A DNA stretch of 64,000 nucleotides from Liolophura sinensis (lineage: Eukaryota; Mollusca; Polyplacophora; Chitonida; Chitonidae): positions 108,001 through 172,000 of the forward strand of contig NW_027017980.1 of the NCBI RefSeq assembly GCF_032854445.1, read 5' to 3'. Of the stretch, positions 38,521-49,254 are shown in pieces. The translations under genes were made by a program, and so were the position numbers. Position 1 is the first letter of the stretch. The number at the start of each line of letters is the position of its first letter. Below the pieces are notes generated by a model. It worked only from the letters and a program-made list of their open reading frames with translations, searched no databases and was not told where the DNA came from.

Positions 38521-38910
38521 GATCGTGCCGGTGATCGTGTGATCGCTCGGTGTCGCCGCAGAGCAGAGCAGCCTTTCACCGTAAAGCCACCGTAGAGGTC
38601 TAAAATCTCCCCCTGCTCAAACGACCGACGGGCTTGGCGGTGGACGGGTTCGTCATCGGACTTGGTTGATGCGCGGCTTGGTATCTTCAAACGCAAGGTA
38701 CCGTTGAAGGGTGTGGTGATACCGCTATATTTCCTCATCGACCGAGAGTGTTGTGTCGTGGAGGATCGATGCCATCTCTTGGTCCAGCGCGTTGTGGGCT
38801 TTAACAGCACTGGGCACGTGGAACGGGGAGACGGGGTACGGGGGTGGTGGCCGCGTGAGCGTGTCTAAGAGCCGCGGCTCGACCAAGGCCATTTCCTTGG
38901 CGTAATGCAT
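38521..38910 (-). pseudogene. Small conserved Polinton ORF of unknown role
   Basis: The frame opens at 38,910 and runs through a Pro-rich N-terminus (RPPPPYPVSPF) to ALDQEMASILHDTTLSVDEE. A stop follows at about 38,725, then YHHTLQRYLAFED in the same frame, another stop, and weak residual similarity (GEILDLYGGF in a shifted frame). The combination of a (S/A)LDxEM-x-ILxxxxLS segment and a LQRYL segment is one I recognise from a conserved accessory virion gene of invertebrate Polintons. Its function is unknown to me. It lies between the hydrophobic small ORF upstream and the penton gene downstream. Confidence 0.62.
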
Positions 38911-39240
38911 TACCTCCCACCAGCTATCCTCTTAACGATGCCACCGATGAGGGCTGGTGCGGCGGCGGCGAGGATGGACTTGAGCAGCGCCCCAGTGAGA
39001 GCACCGCGTTGAACGCATTTTCTTATGTAGAAGAACACTTTCTTGACCAAGGTGCGAAGACTCATCTTGTGCCGCTGTATCTGACCCTTCTGAGCGATAG
39101 TGGAACGTTTCAATTTATCACATTTTTGGTACATTCACAAAAACACCGAAGTAAACCTGGATCGTTGCCCCGCAGCACGGCGCGTCGAATAACGGGTGTG
39201 GTTCGAACCAGCAAAGACAGCAAGGGGCAGTAAATTTGGA
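38910..39240 (-). pseudogene. Small conserved Polinton ORF: basic protein with hydrophobic C-terminus
   Basis: An upstream frame carries a segment with RRAVLRGNDPGLLRCFCE (about 39,190-39,135). After a frameshift near 39,120, a basic stretch and an amphipathic, Ala/Gly-rich hydrophobic end follow (ALLKSILAAAAPALIGGIV), stopping at 38,910. Similar short basic proteins with a hydrophobic tail sit between the ATPase and the capsid genes in Polintons and adintoviruses. They have been compared with adenovirus core or membrane-active peptides; the role here is inferred only. It is broken by at least one frameshift. Confidence 0.6.
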
Positions 39241-39690
39241 GCCGGCGTGACATCGCGGGTGGTTGAGGTGGAAACAACTGATTCGGCAGATCGTGCGTAC
39301 GAAGTTTTATGACTTTAGCAGGGAGGTGTGCTGAATCCCCCCTCGGAATATGGGAGTGCAAAGTCGCAGGTGGTCGGGTGTGGCTTGCTTGAAATCCACC
39401 AGCATATCCCGTGAGATTCGGCGGTGGCATCCTCCAACGCCTCGGGCACGTACTCTGTTCGCCCTGAAGCCATCTGTTTAGCCATCGTGGTAATTTGCGA
39501 CGCGTCTCAAAGTAGTGTGCGTTCAGACTGATGGTGAATTGATCTTTGGTTTTGTTGAACAATTTCTGCACGATGTACACCACGCTGATATTGCAGTGGT
39601 GACTGCCTTTGAGTTTTGTCACGCATTCATCCGTTTCGCGACAACTAACGTCCGCTCTCCCGGATTGAATGTTGACGGGCTGGGGACACC
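39240..39690 (-). pseudogene. FtsK/HerA-type genome packaging ATPase, C-terminal fragment
   Basis: The - strand reads HHCNISVVYIVQKLFNKTKD, then FTISLNAHYFE, the region corresponding to the late strands of the ATPase core. After frameshifts follow EYVPEALEDATA and RLCTPIFRGG, typical of the C-terminus of Polinton packaging ATPases. The Walker A and Walker B parts, which should lie at higher coordinates, are absent; the homology stops about 100 bp short of TIR-derived sequence. So the gene is truncated at its 5' end as well as frameshifted. In a live element it would pump DNA into the capsid. Confidence 0.85.
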
Positions 39691-39789
39691 TTTTTCAAAC
39701 CGAACGTTGGATAACGTGAAAGAACTGACGGAGCTGCTAAGAGGGAGCTGCTCAACTCCTAACATACCAAGACTGCATGGTTGCTCATT

Positions 39790-40097
39790 GGTCCCTCACG
39801 CATTATCAGGCGCCAAGACCGCGTGGTCACCCCATGGGTCCGTTTGGGCGCGAAAGAGCTAAAGGAGCTGCGCTCATTGGTCCATTGACTCAACGACACA
39901 CCTCAGGTGCCAAGACCAGGTGGTCAACCGTGGCTCAGTTTTGGCGCGAAAAACAAAATACGCCAGTGTATCTTGAACATAAAAAAACACTTGTTTGTAT
40001 TTTTAAATTTTTTTTTTACACCAGTGTACATGCATTTAACACGGGGAGTCTACAGAGTAGTGACTTGGAGGGTAGGCTTCGCTCTCGTCAATAAAAT
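39790..40097 (-). repeat. Partial TIR-derived copy plus AT-rich spacer inside the right end
   Basis: 39,795-39,955 contains blocks also found in the TIRs (GCGCCAAGACCGCGTGGTC, GGCGCGAAA, GGAGCTGCGCTCATTGGTCC, CTCAACGACACACCT). 39,960-40,095 is an AT-rich spacer with no recognisable content. This is an extra copy relative to a simple TIR. Confidence 0.6.
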
Positions 40098-40483
40098 TCA
40101 GTCGCAAAAACCGCGCGATCACCCATTGGAATGGAGCTCACCCACTGGTCACTTTTGGCGCGAAATGGAGCTGAAGGAGCTGCTCTAGGCGTGACATCAG
40201 CTTTGACGCGAAATGGAGCTCACTCATGGGTCAGTTTTGGTGCGACATGGACTCGAAGGAGCTGATCTCGCGCGTGACGTCAAGCCTCATTGGTCAGTGT
40301 TGGCGTGAAATGGAGCTGACGAAGCTGTTTTCGCGCATGACGTCACGCGCGTCATGGGTCAGTTTTTGCCTCGTGTAAAGTGTGACGTCGCGCGCATGCG
40401 CCTATGGGAGCACGGTCTCAACGACACACCTGCGCCACCGCAATCGCGCCACCGCAATACTGGACGTTTAGCCCCTTGTATAC
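40098..40483 (-). repeat. Right terminal inverted repeat of the Polinton-like element
   Basis: This is the reverse complement of 32,963-33,345, ending ...GCCCCTTGTATAC at 40,483. It contains TGACGTCA at 40,275-40,282 and 40,338-40,345, TGACGTCG at 40,383-40,390 and GCGCATGCGC at 40,392-40,401. ATTGGTC/CCAAT-type blocks recur within it. A repeated unit of roughly 50-60 bp (TTGGCGCGAAATGGAGCTGA followed by GGAGCTG) fills the inner half. Confidence 0.85.
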
Positions 40484-40660
40484 ATGGAGCTCACCCACTG
40501 CTCACTTTTGGCACGAATGGAGCTTACCCATCGGTCACTTTTGTCCCGAAATTGCTGAAGGAGCTGCGCTCATTGGTCCGTTGGCACGTGTGACGTCACG
40601 CGCATTCGCCTATGGGAACGCGGACTCAACGCTACACCTGTTTGGCCCCTACCCTACAAC
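40484..40660 (-). repeat. Outer duplicated copy of the TIR end
   Basis: A second, shorter TIR copy lies outside the first. It repeats the TTGGCACGAATGGAGCT units, GCTCATTGGTCC and TGACGTCA (40,591-40,598). It then reads CGCATTCGCCTATGGGAACG and GGACTCAACGCTACACCTG, ending in TTTGGCCCCTACCCT. It lacks the TATTGCGG block present in the inner copy. Confidence 0.7.
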
Positions 40661-41664
40661 TAATCTGGATTTTGATCACATTTATATATATTCTTAAATG
40701 TTATCATAATTCAAATTATATGTATATGTTTGAGCGTAACAACAAATTTACATTCAATCAAATTTATTGGGCATACATCATATCCGTATTTAGAGCATTA
40801 TTATGCAACGACGATAAATACCAAAAGGTGGTTGCGAATACCCACCATGCAAAAATATTTTCAAATACCTTTTTCTTCTGAAAACACACACAAAAAAGAA
40901 AAAAATATTAAGGACCATATTTGCAAATAATTTTATAGGCTCTATCATCTGATCTTGGCATTATTTACATGTTTTCTTCTCCTTTAAAGACACTTGCAAT
41001 TTATGACCCTTTGCTAGGAAAACATCCGATAATATTCCTAGACACATTAAGACGTAGAATTGTGGAGAAAAATCAGAAATAAGATGACATCCATCGTGTT
41101 ACCGAAACTACTGATCCCTTTACTTATCTTATAATTATATATATCTGTCTTAGTCCATGTATCCACTCCATATATTATACTGCCAAAATATCAACAGGAT
41201 ATGTTGTCTGGCATTTGAAATACAAATGTTAAAGATGCTTATTTTTTACTTCATATCCTTGTTTATATCTGGCTATTCGAGTCAATTGTGTGTCTCTCTG
41301 TGTGTGACGCAGACGACACATACTACATGACGTCATTGAATGATACTGACAGTCGACGATCACACCAGTAGATATAATTTAGAACAAATTATTATTCGTC
41401 GTGTGTTCAGGTTTCGTTAACATTAATTAAAATATGTAGGTCGCCGAACTATTTTATTTGCGCAACATCAAATGTCAGCAGCCCTACACAAGTCATTAGA
41501 TACGAGATGCTAATCAATTAAAAACAGATTGATGCCCCGGACAGCAGAACCAGCCCGCTATTCCTTTAACTGGTGTTCGCTTTTCACCTGTACCGGTATG
41601 CTTTTGATACGTAACAAAGACACATGGGCATTAATTTAAAGTATACAGCAGCATAAACTTTCTC
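40661..41664. other. Non-coding stretch next to the Polinton-like element
   Basis: AT-rich. The only recognised content is the CTCCATATATTATACTGCC block near 41,165, shared with 42,855. Confidence 0.5.
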
Positions 41665-41673
41665 TATAACATC

Positions 41674-41824
41674 TTGTATCTTCCTCTCCGGCCGCAAGTA
41701 GGAAAGTCTGGCAGCAACCTGCGGATGGTTCTTCCGGTTTCCTCCCACCATAATGCTGGCCACCGTCTTATAAGTGACACATTCTTGAGTACGGCGTAAA
41801 ACACCAATCAAATAAATAAATAAA
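41674..41824 (+). mobile_element. tRNA-derived SINE, 5'-truncated, with 9-bp target duplication
   Basis: Contains CTTCCTCTCCGGCCGCAAGT through the AAAT tail. TATAACATC at 41,665-41,673 and 41,825-41,833 is the target duplication. Confidence 0.88.
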
Positions 41825-41924
41825 TATAACATCAGCTACTTTTCAGGATGATTTTCGCACTTCAGTGGTGACTGTATGCTTGCCAGATTTTCGTTTCATC
41901 TGCATTTTTGCTTTACGGCTTTTC

Positions 41925-42090
41925 TGTTCCATGTTTCTCGGTGAAGACGCTTAATATCCATCAGCAGTTAACTGGTAATTTGACTGGGCAACTGTGTCTT
42001 GATCGATTCAGTTTTGGCTAGATTTACTGCCGTCTTGCGAGAGGCGATGCCTAGAGGCGTAAGTGTGGTCGAAGAAATGTTCTCTCAAAG
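41925..42090 (-). repeat. Dispersed repeat C, partial inverted copy
   Basis: CAGCAGTTAACTGGTAATTTG and GATGCCTAGAGGCGTAAG are the reverse complement of blocks at 47,880-48,020. Confidence 0.6.
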
Positions 42091-42897
42091 CAGATGATGG
42101 ACGCGACTGTTGCTTTTTGCTGATCTGATATTAAATAACAGGAGGATATTATTTAGATCAAGGGTAACGTCGCTATAACGAGACCAATTTTCTGACGTAC
42201 ACCCCCGAAAGAGGTCGTGAACTTGACCGTAAATCATGTAGCACGCGACATTCTCCGAAACATTTCAAAATTTCAATAATAATACATCATGTTATAGTAC
42301 CTAATTCTAAAAGACGCCACAGTGAAGGTGTTAACCGAAGCCCAGTAGTGGGACGAAACTGTGATATAAAAAAACAGTTTACTATGTTACCTGTATATTT
42401 TTGACTCCTGTACCGTACCCATGTACCCGTATCAATGTAAAGGCAGCTGTTTTGTAAAAATTTGTGTCATTCTTGACTCTCCAATAAATGTTATTTTTTA
42501 GTATTGAGTGAAGGGTGACACGTGCTTACAGTGACAGGCAGTCTCAACACTGGTGGAGTTCCAAAATTGACATTGACTGAAAGAGGCTTTGTTCGTTTTC
42601 GCCACTTGCATGTTTGACCATCTAAAGAGTTGCCAACAGCTGTTGTGTCTAATACGTCTATCAGGATAACGAAATTTGAATAATCAATCCGTGTATTCGC
42701 TTGTAGCCGTGTAGTCACAGTGCACAAAACTTTAAATAAATGTATTTTGAAAATAGGCCTATAATTTTGGGCGAAATTTGAAAATATGTACATTGAACAA
42801 AATACTGATTCTTTTACTTTGAGTCTAATAATTATCTTTCAGTACAGTACTGTATCTACTCCATATATTATACTGCCGAAATATAAACAGAATGTCG

Positions 42898-43144
42898 TCG
42901 GTTAGCCCGCTAGCGCAGCGTAATGACCCAGAAGCCCCTCACCAATGCGGTCGCTGTGAGTTCAAGTCCAGCTCATGCTGGCTTCCTCTCCGGCAGTACG
43001 TGGGAAGGTCTGTCAGCAACCTGCGGATGGTCGTGGGTTTCCCCCGGGCTCTGCCCGGTTTCCTCCCACCATAATGCTGGCCGCCGTCGTGAAATATTCT
43101 TGAGTACGGCGTAAAACACCAATCAAATAAATAAATAAATTAAG
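42898..43144 (+). mobile_element. tRNA-derived SINE, 5'-truncated, with 9-bp target duplication
   Basis: Begins within the tRNA-like head (GTTAGCCCGCTAGCGCAGCG) and ends with (AAAT)n. AGAATGTCG at 42,889-42,897 and 43,145-43,153 is a perfect target duplication. The pre-insertion flank (CTCCATATATTATACTGCC) also occurs at 41,165. Confidence 0.9.
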
Positions 43145-43254
43145 AGAATGTCGCTCCCATGGTGAAGTATAAAGTGATGCCCCACACAAGCACGGTATGA
43201 GCATGAATAGGGTAAGATATCGTCTACATCAGCATAAATAGGGCAAACATGTAT

Positions 43255-43760
43255 CAGTCAGGATACAGTTTCCCAATCAAGTTACCGGTTAACTGCAGAG
43301 CGATATTAAATATCTTTAAAGAGGAAAATCAAGACATAGAAACACATCAAAGACACGGACAATATGACAAACATAATGTCATCATTGAAGAACTAAACTT
43401 CTGGTAAAGATATTAAGGCCCCTGTGTCTTCGTTATGTATCAAAAGCATAGCCTTATATAGGTGAAAAGTGAATGTCGTTTTAAAGAGCAGTAGGCTCTG
43501 CTTCTGTTGTCTGGGGAGGTCAGTCCCTTTTTAGGTCATTAGCAGCTCGTACCCATTACCGCCCTTGGGTCTCTCAGGCAGGTAATGGCTGTGTAGGGGT
43601 ACTGATATTTGATGTACCAATAAAAGAGTTCAATACGGGATACATATTAGCTAAAACTGAATGATCCAAATCACCGTCGACTCTCGGCATCTTGTCCTTC
43701 GCATTAGGCATATAGCTATACCGCCAAACCTTGGCATCCCCTATGACGTCACATGTGTGT
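43255..43760 (+). repeat. Dispersed repeat C
   Basis: CAGTTTCCCAATCAAGTTAC, TTTTAAAGAGCAGTAGGCTC, GTACCCATTACCG and ATGACGTCACATG match 47,950-48,430 in order. Non-coding. Confidence 0.65.
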
Positions 43761-44283
43761 CGTCTGCTTTACACTTACAGAGACACATAATTATACAATC
43801 GACTCTCAGCATCCCAAATGACATGATATCAACAAGGATATTAAGTGTTAAAAATAAGAATCCAAATTGCTTTATGCCAACTATACATGCAGACAATGAA
43901 ATTCTGGTATAACATTTTCACAGTCAAACATCAGGAACTATCAGCCTACCTTTCCTTGATTAATTCTGATTCGCCCAATGTAAAGAATTAATAATTTTGT
44001 TAACACGGTGGATACGTAAACACTTACAATCATACTCACTGAAAGCTGACGTTAATTTTCAATAATCTTCAAAAAGTGAAGCTGATTCAAGTCTGTATCT
44101 CGATCTACAAGGCCTTACATATTCGTGTCCTCGAACACTAACTTAAAGGCGTACGCTGCGAAGAGCTGAGATCGGATCACTTTCACACTGTTAGAGAAAA
44201 TGTCAGGCTTCTTATAGAAATAAATGATGGAGAAGGAAAGGTAATATTTCTAGGTCTGGAAACTGCAATATTCACCACGACAT

Positions 44284-44352
44284 ATTCGATTTATTTATTT
44301 GACTGAGTTTTACCACGTACTCAAGAAACCTTCACTGACACCACCGCGACAT
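44284..44352 (-). mobile_element. Short SINE 3' fragment
   Basis: GATTTATTTATTTGACTGAG and CACGTACTCAAGAAACC. Confidence 0.6.
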
Positions 44353-44760
44353 TAATTACCATATAATTTTAAATGTCCACAAATTCTTTTATTTTGCGTT
44401 GAATTTTCAGAATTCACTCAAAGAATGCGTTTTTTGTCAATAAAGGTAAATTACCGGATTTGCTTTATCAACAAAATTGTTTTTGTTTCAAATTTTGTGT
44501 AATGAGACTATCGGTACAAGACAAAACACATGTAGAGAGATTCTAGTTCCGTTATAGTGATGGACATTTAAGACACAAATGTCAAAACTGTTTAAAGGTC
44601 AACCAAGCTGACGGAAAAAAATGTACTCAAAATTAAGAAAGAAAACATAAAAGCAAGGCATATTTCTATTAATGTCAAAACTCCACCACAGAGAACTGGG
44701 TATAAGATTTTAATGGCTTTGTTATCTGCGCTTTCTTTCTGCTAGGACGACGAACACAGC

Positions 44761-45013
44761 TACTCTAAAAAAATAATCTGTTAAATTTAACATAAAGTCT
44801 GTTGCCTGGGTGATGATAGAATGCATTCTGTTCTTACAGCAGATTATTCTGTTAAATGCAAAACTGTTAATTCAGCATACACATTGCATTAGACTAGCAG
44901 GATACTTAATTGAATATGACACATAAGCATTATGTTATAATAACAGAAGACATTCTAGCAACTCTCAGAGAACAGAATTTCTGTTAATATTAACAGAATT
45001 TATTTTGACTGTA
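44761..45013. mobile_element. MITE-like element, copy 2
   Basis: Starts TACTCTAAAAAAATAATCTG and ends CAGAATTTATTTTGACTGTA, with many TCTGTTAA/TTAACAGA inverted blocks. About 250 bp. Confidence 0.6.
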
Positions 45014-45960
45014 TAGCTGATGATAGCGGCTAAAAGCACAATGCCATCTCCATGGGTTCATCACCTTAATTTGTTCTTTAATACGACAAAGACATGTGGA
45101 AATCAACTTGCCGTTCACTTTTCTCAAAAAGCTTCCGGTGAATATTATAGATCACAGTTGCAGCGACAGGATTTTCATTTACAAAGACTGTTTCGCGTTC
45201 ATCTCACAGAAAAGCAATGTTATGTCTACAATGTTATAATTGATTGATTTATTTGTTTATGGGGTTATTTGAATTTCAAAGCCATACGCACTTTTTCATT
45301 TATACCACATCGCTCAGGTTTATAAGTGGAGGAAACCACTGCTCTCCTCCAGGTACCTAGCCTACTCTATTTTATGCTCTATTCTAATCTATTTGTCACC
45401 GGCATTACGCATGATTGGCTGCGAACATTACAACATTTTGACAGACTCGACCAATTAGGATATGGACACGTTCTGCGAAATTTTATGACTAGAAATTTCC
45501 TAACATGGTATTGTTCAAATGTTATAGTCGGTTATATTTGAAAAGTCATAAGTATTCATTATTTATTTCCTTTTGTCTTATACCGTAGTTGACATTAAGC
45601 CAAGGTGTATAGGTCAATCAATTTACCACCACAGTGTGTCCACAGAAACGTACTTTAACCCATGGTTTCATAGTGGGTGACGGGCTATTACTTAAAGATG
45701 ACTGTCTCAATCAAACATATCAATGCATTGGTTCAGTGGGGGTATTGTCGAGAATATACAATGTGAGTCAACGCCACCAGCACCACCCAACACCCACCCA
45801 CCACCCCACCCCACCCCCCAACAACCACCAACATCATTACCACCGCCACCCACAAACACTGCGCACACAACTGTGAGTCATTTCGCAACGATGTTAAAAA
45901 TCTTTAAAGTACAATATGCGTGCTACCTTAAAAAAGGACTACGGCATAATATTGTACCCT
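45014..45960. other. Non-coding stretch
   Basis: A C/A-rich simple sequence (CACCACCCAACACCCACC type) lies at 45,770-45,860. No gene recognised. Confidence 0.5.
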
Positions 45961-46110
45961 GTAACACAACCTAAAAACGTACACAAGGATTGCCATCCTG
46001 TAACACAAACTTAAAGGCGTGCACAAAGGATTGCCATTCTGTAACACAAACTTGAAGGCGTACACAAAGATTGCCATTTCCTTGTCAAAGATTGACAAAG
46101 GATTGCCATT
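45961..46110. repeat. ~40-bp tandem repeat, three units
   Basis: GTAACACAAACTTAAAGGCG units start at 45,961, 46,000 and 46,041, each with GCACAAAGGATTGCCATTC. Confidence 0.8.
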
Positions 46111-46353
46111 TCCTTTCACACCACAGCATAAAATACCACATAAATATAAATGTTTACAATCGTAAGTTTTATTTTATGCGTGATGACGTGAATTGGGCAG
46201 AGTGAATCAGGAATTTAAAGTATAACAATCAGAATGAAATGCACTTTAGGCGACACCAGATTTATTTGAGTTTGAAATAGAAATAAAACCCAAATCCGAT
46301 CTTAATATTTTTATTATTTCCTATTTTCAAGGCTTTTCGATCATGTCAATATG

Positions 46354-46448
46354 TTTATTTATTTATTTGATGTTTTACGCCGTACTCAAGAATATTTCCC
46401 TTATACGGCGGCAACCAGCATTATGGTGAGAGGAAACCCACGACATCC
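46354..46448 (-). mobile_element. SINE 3' fragment
   Basis: (TATT)n, TTTTACGCCGTACTCAAGAA, then the central domain up to AAACCCACGACATC. Confidence 0.8.
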
Positions 46449-46829
46449 AGATTCTAGTTTATAATACCAACATTGGAATACAGAACTAAACTTGACTGCA
46501 TGGACTTCCACAAAAGCATTCACAATGCAGTATCTTGAACGAGACAAATTAATTCAATGAAAGATTGGTCTTTAGCGCTGAAATCCTACTTGTTTAGTCT
46601 ACGTCAACGATAACAGTTTTAATATTGAAGGTAACCGGGAGTAAACCACATGCTTTTGGCAAGTAGCTAATGAAATTTCTCACATCAGACGCACGGGTTT
46701 TCACCGTACAACGATCGCAAATTGTATGCCATATTGATGCTGTCAATCGCAAAAACGGTCTTGAAGTTGTTATCCCACGCAGCATAGAGGCTGTACTAAA
46801 TAATAAAAGGCTTGACTAAAAAAACAGTG

Positions 46830-47000
46830 CAAGCTGTCTGGCTTAACCAGTAAATTATGGCCTCTACTCAATTTACCTCAGCTGGGTTTTTATTCTAAAT
46901 ACTTATGTAAATGTTTAAGCAGTGGCAATTGAACATGCCCTAGAAGAATTAAGTGGAAAAAATGAAGTGATGTTCATTGTAATTTACCCAGGGAGATACT
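46830..47000 (+). repeat. Interspersed repeat B fragment
   Basis: GGCTTAACCAGTAAATTATGG, GGTTTTTATTCTAAATACTT and AAGTGATGTTCATTGTAATT. Confidence 0.6.
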
Positions 47001-47179
47001 CATCATCTATTTTTTTCTCGCTGAAGACAAGTCACGAATGATATTCAGTTTAACACTGCTCTTCCCAGTCTGAGCAACATCGCTAATTAACCTTAAATAG
47101 GCATAGAGATTAGCGACCTACAATTATTTGCATGTACGTTTCTTGATACTCTCTTTGACAAAGATTTATCCTACAAAAC

Positions 47180-47335
47180 CGCCTTATATCCGATTTCTTA
47201 TCGCGCACCAGATCGTTTTTATCACTTTAGCCTGAAGATGGATCAAAGCGTGTTCCCATGTTAATTACCTTTATCCGATTTGTTTCAGCATCATCTTGCT
47301 AGCGATAAAAGAGTAATTTCATACAGATTCAGATG
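47180..47335 (+). repeat. Dispersed repeat pair with 32,380-32,540
   Basis: CCGATTTCTTATCGCGCACC, ATCAAAGCGTGTTCCCATG and ACAGATTCAGATGG. Confidence 0.55.
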
Positions 47336-47869
47336 GAAATCCACGACCATGTTACTGACTAGAGCTCTTACATTGTTCAATACGGAAACCAAATGCTATA
47401 CATTAATGTGTCAGAAATCACATTATCTCAGTAAAACAGCTACCAATTCTTAGAGGTACATCTGCTGTGTAATGGATGGCAATACAATTTTTCATTATTT
47501 TCAGAACAATTTGTTTTCAGTCATTCAAAACGATGAGCGATGCAGCATTACTGCTGCTATCCATTCGCCAGTGAAATACATTTAAGTAACATTATAAATT
47601 ATAGATTTCCCACCCTCGTAGCTTCACGCATATCTCAGGCTCTCATATTAACCTTCTGATGGTAGAGTATTTCAGAATTAGCCTTTAAGGTGATGTATTA
47701 TTATTAAAAAATTTTTGAACGGTTTTAGACAATGTCGCGTTACAGGATTTACAGCCAAGTTTACGGTCCATTTCGGGGCTATGTCTCAGCAAAGTGCCCT
47801 CGTTATACCGACGTTATCCTGTAACTAAATCTTATACCTCTGTTATTAAAAATTAGATGAGTGAAAACC

Positions 47870-48440
47870 AACGGTCGCGTCCATCACTTACGCCTCTAGA
47901 CATCCCTCTCGCAAGCTGGCAGTAAACTAACAAGCAGGGAATCGAACAAGACAGTTTCCCAGTCAAGTTACCAGTTAACTGCAGATCGATATTAAAGGTT
48001 TTCAGTAAGAAACATGGAACATTAAGAAACAGAAAACGAAAAGCAAACGCAGACGAAGGAAAATCTGCCAAGAATAACGTTTCTACAGAAGTAGGAATCT
48101 AATGTTGAAAACTAACGTCAATCTGATAAAGATATTCTTGCTGCCTTATTAGCCTTTGCCATATGTATGGAAAGCATGACTGTATATGTAAGACCTAAAT
48201 GCTCTACATTTTAAAGAGCAGTAGGGTCTGCTTGTGTTGTCTAGAAATATCAATCGCTTTCCAGTCATTAGGAGCCGGTACCCATTACCGATCTCAGGGC
48301 ACCACCACGGCTAATGGCTAATTGAAATATATAAACACTTCAACATTTTAGCTATTATTAACTAAAACTGAACCCGCGCCAAACATAAATCTGTCCCAAA
48401 TGACGTCATATGGTGGGGTGTCGTCTGCTTCACACCAGAA
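47870..48440 (+). repeat. Dispersed repeat C, longest copy
   Basis: ACGCCTCTAGACATCCCTC, CAGTTTCCCAGTCAAGTTAC, TTTTAAAGAGCAGTAGGGTC, GTACCCATTACCG and ATGACGTCATATG in order. It extends further left than the copy at 43,255. Confidence 0.65.
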
Positions 48441-48511
48441 GGGACAACCAGCTCGATGGCATACATTTTTAACATGCATTGCTACATAGGATAGCTTACG
48501 AGGAAACGCCT

Positions 48512-48648
48512 GCCATCAACCAGAGGATGGCTGTGGGTTTCCCCCGGGCTCTGTCCCTTTTCCTGCTACCATAATGCGGACTGCCGTCGTAAAAGTGAAA
48601 TATTCTCGAGTACAGCGTAAAATACCAATCAAATATATAAATAAATCT
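48512..48648 (+). mobile_element. SINE 3' fragment
   Basis: CCAGAGGATGGCTGTGGG and CCCGGGCTCTGTCCC through an AAAT-type tail. Confidence 0.8.
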
Positions 48649-49126
48649 ATGACAGCTAGATCGAACATGGCCTAGATCTGTAGAAACAGATCTGTTCCAA
48701 CAAATCTAATCCAAACTAGGATCGGTGCTAGTTTCAATCGCCAAGGGGTAGACTAAATAGGTCTATACCCAGTAGATTCCTATATGCGCACGAAACTTAA
48801 TTATCTTCCACTGCAGAATTTGTTGTTCATTTGCTTAATACGATTTGTATTGAATACCACTGGATCCAGTGTGTTCAGCAATGCCTGACCGGGGTCCCAG
48901 TCATGCCTACTTGTAGACAAACTAGTTTGTAACGGAATATATCAATCTGAAAATCTCCCATTACATGAAAACACTAATGTCTAATTACATCCATATCTGC
49001 TAAAACTAATCGGACAGTGTTGCACTACCTTAGCCATTTGTGAATAACCAGTTTACCCATCCGTTTTGACATAATTCAAATTGAGCTTCGAAGAAATTTC
49101 ACAGTTCTCACGTTACAACAATAATT

Positions 49127-49153
49127 AAAAGAGAAAGAGAAAGAGAAAGAGAA

Positions 49154-49218
<65 letters not shown>

Positions 49219-49252
49219 GAGGAAGAGAGAGAGGAAGAGAGAGAGAGAGAGA
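49127..49252. repeat. GA microsatellite
   Basis: (GA)n with interspersed AAG interruptions, about 125 bp. Confidence 0.95.
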
Positions 49253-49254
49253 AC

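Larger units (their letters stand above)
32963..40660. mobile_element. Degraded Polinton/Maverick (adintovirus-like) element with terminal inverted repeats
   Basis: A GC-richer island bounded by matching inverted repeats: 32,963-33,345 pairs with 40,098-40,483, and a further partial copy runs to 40,660. Inside are remnants of the Polinton core set: a PolB on the + strand (left half), and on the - strand a packaging ATPase, two small conserved ORFs, penton-like protein, hexon-like major capsid protein and adenain-like protease (right half). Such elements are virus-like transposons that replicate with their own protein-primed polymerase and encode a virion. All genes here carry stops or frameshifts, and the polymerase is split by a LINE fragment. 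I see no retroviral-type integrase. At about 7.5-7.7 kb it is roughly half the usual 15-20 kb, partly through loss of the ATPase and protease N-termini. A clear target-site duplication was not found. Family assignment is strong; exact outer boundaries are uncertain. Confidence 0.92.

Noticed and set aside
38172-38810. 212-residue reverse-strand frame as an intact gene
   Set aside because: Runs mostly out of frame with the recognised Polinton ORFs and through a low-complexity tract. The homology lies in other frames.
32963-40660. Endogenous adenovirus rather than Polinton
   Set aside because: The PolB, penton and capsid blocks match the Polinton/adintovirus type, and the gene set and TIR length fit that group better.
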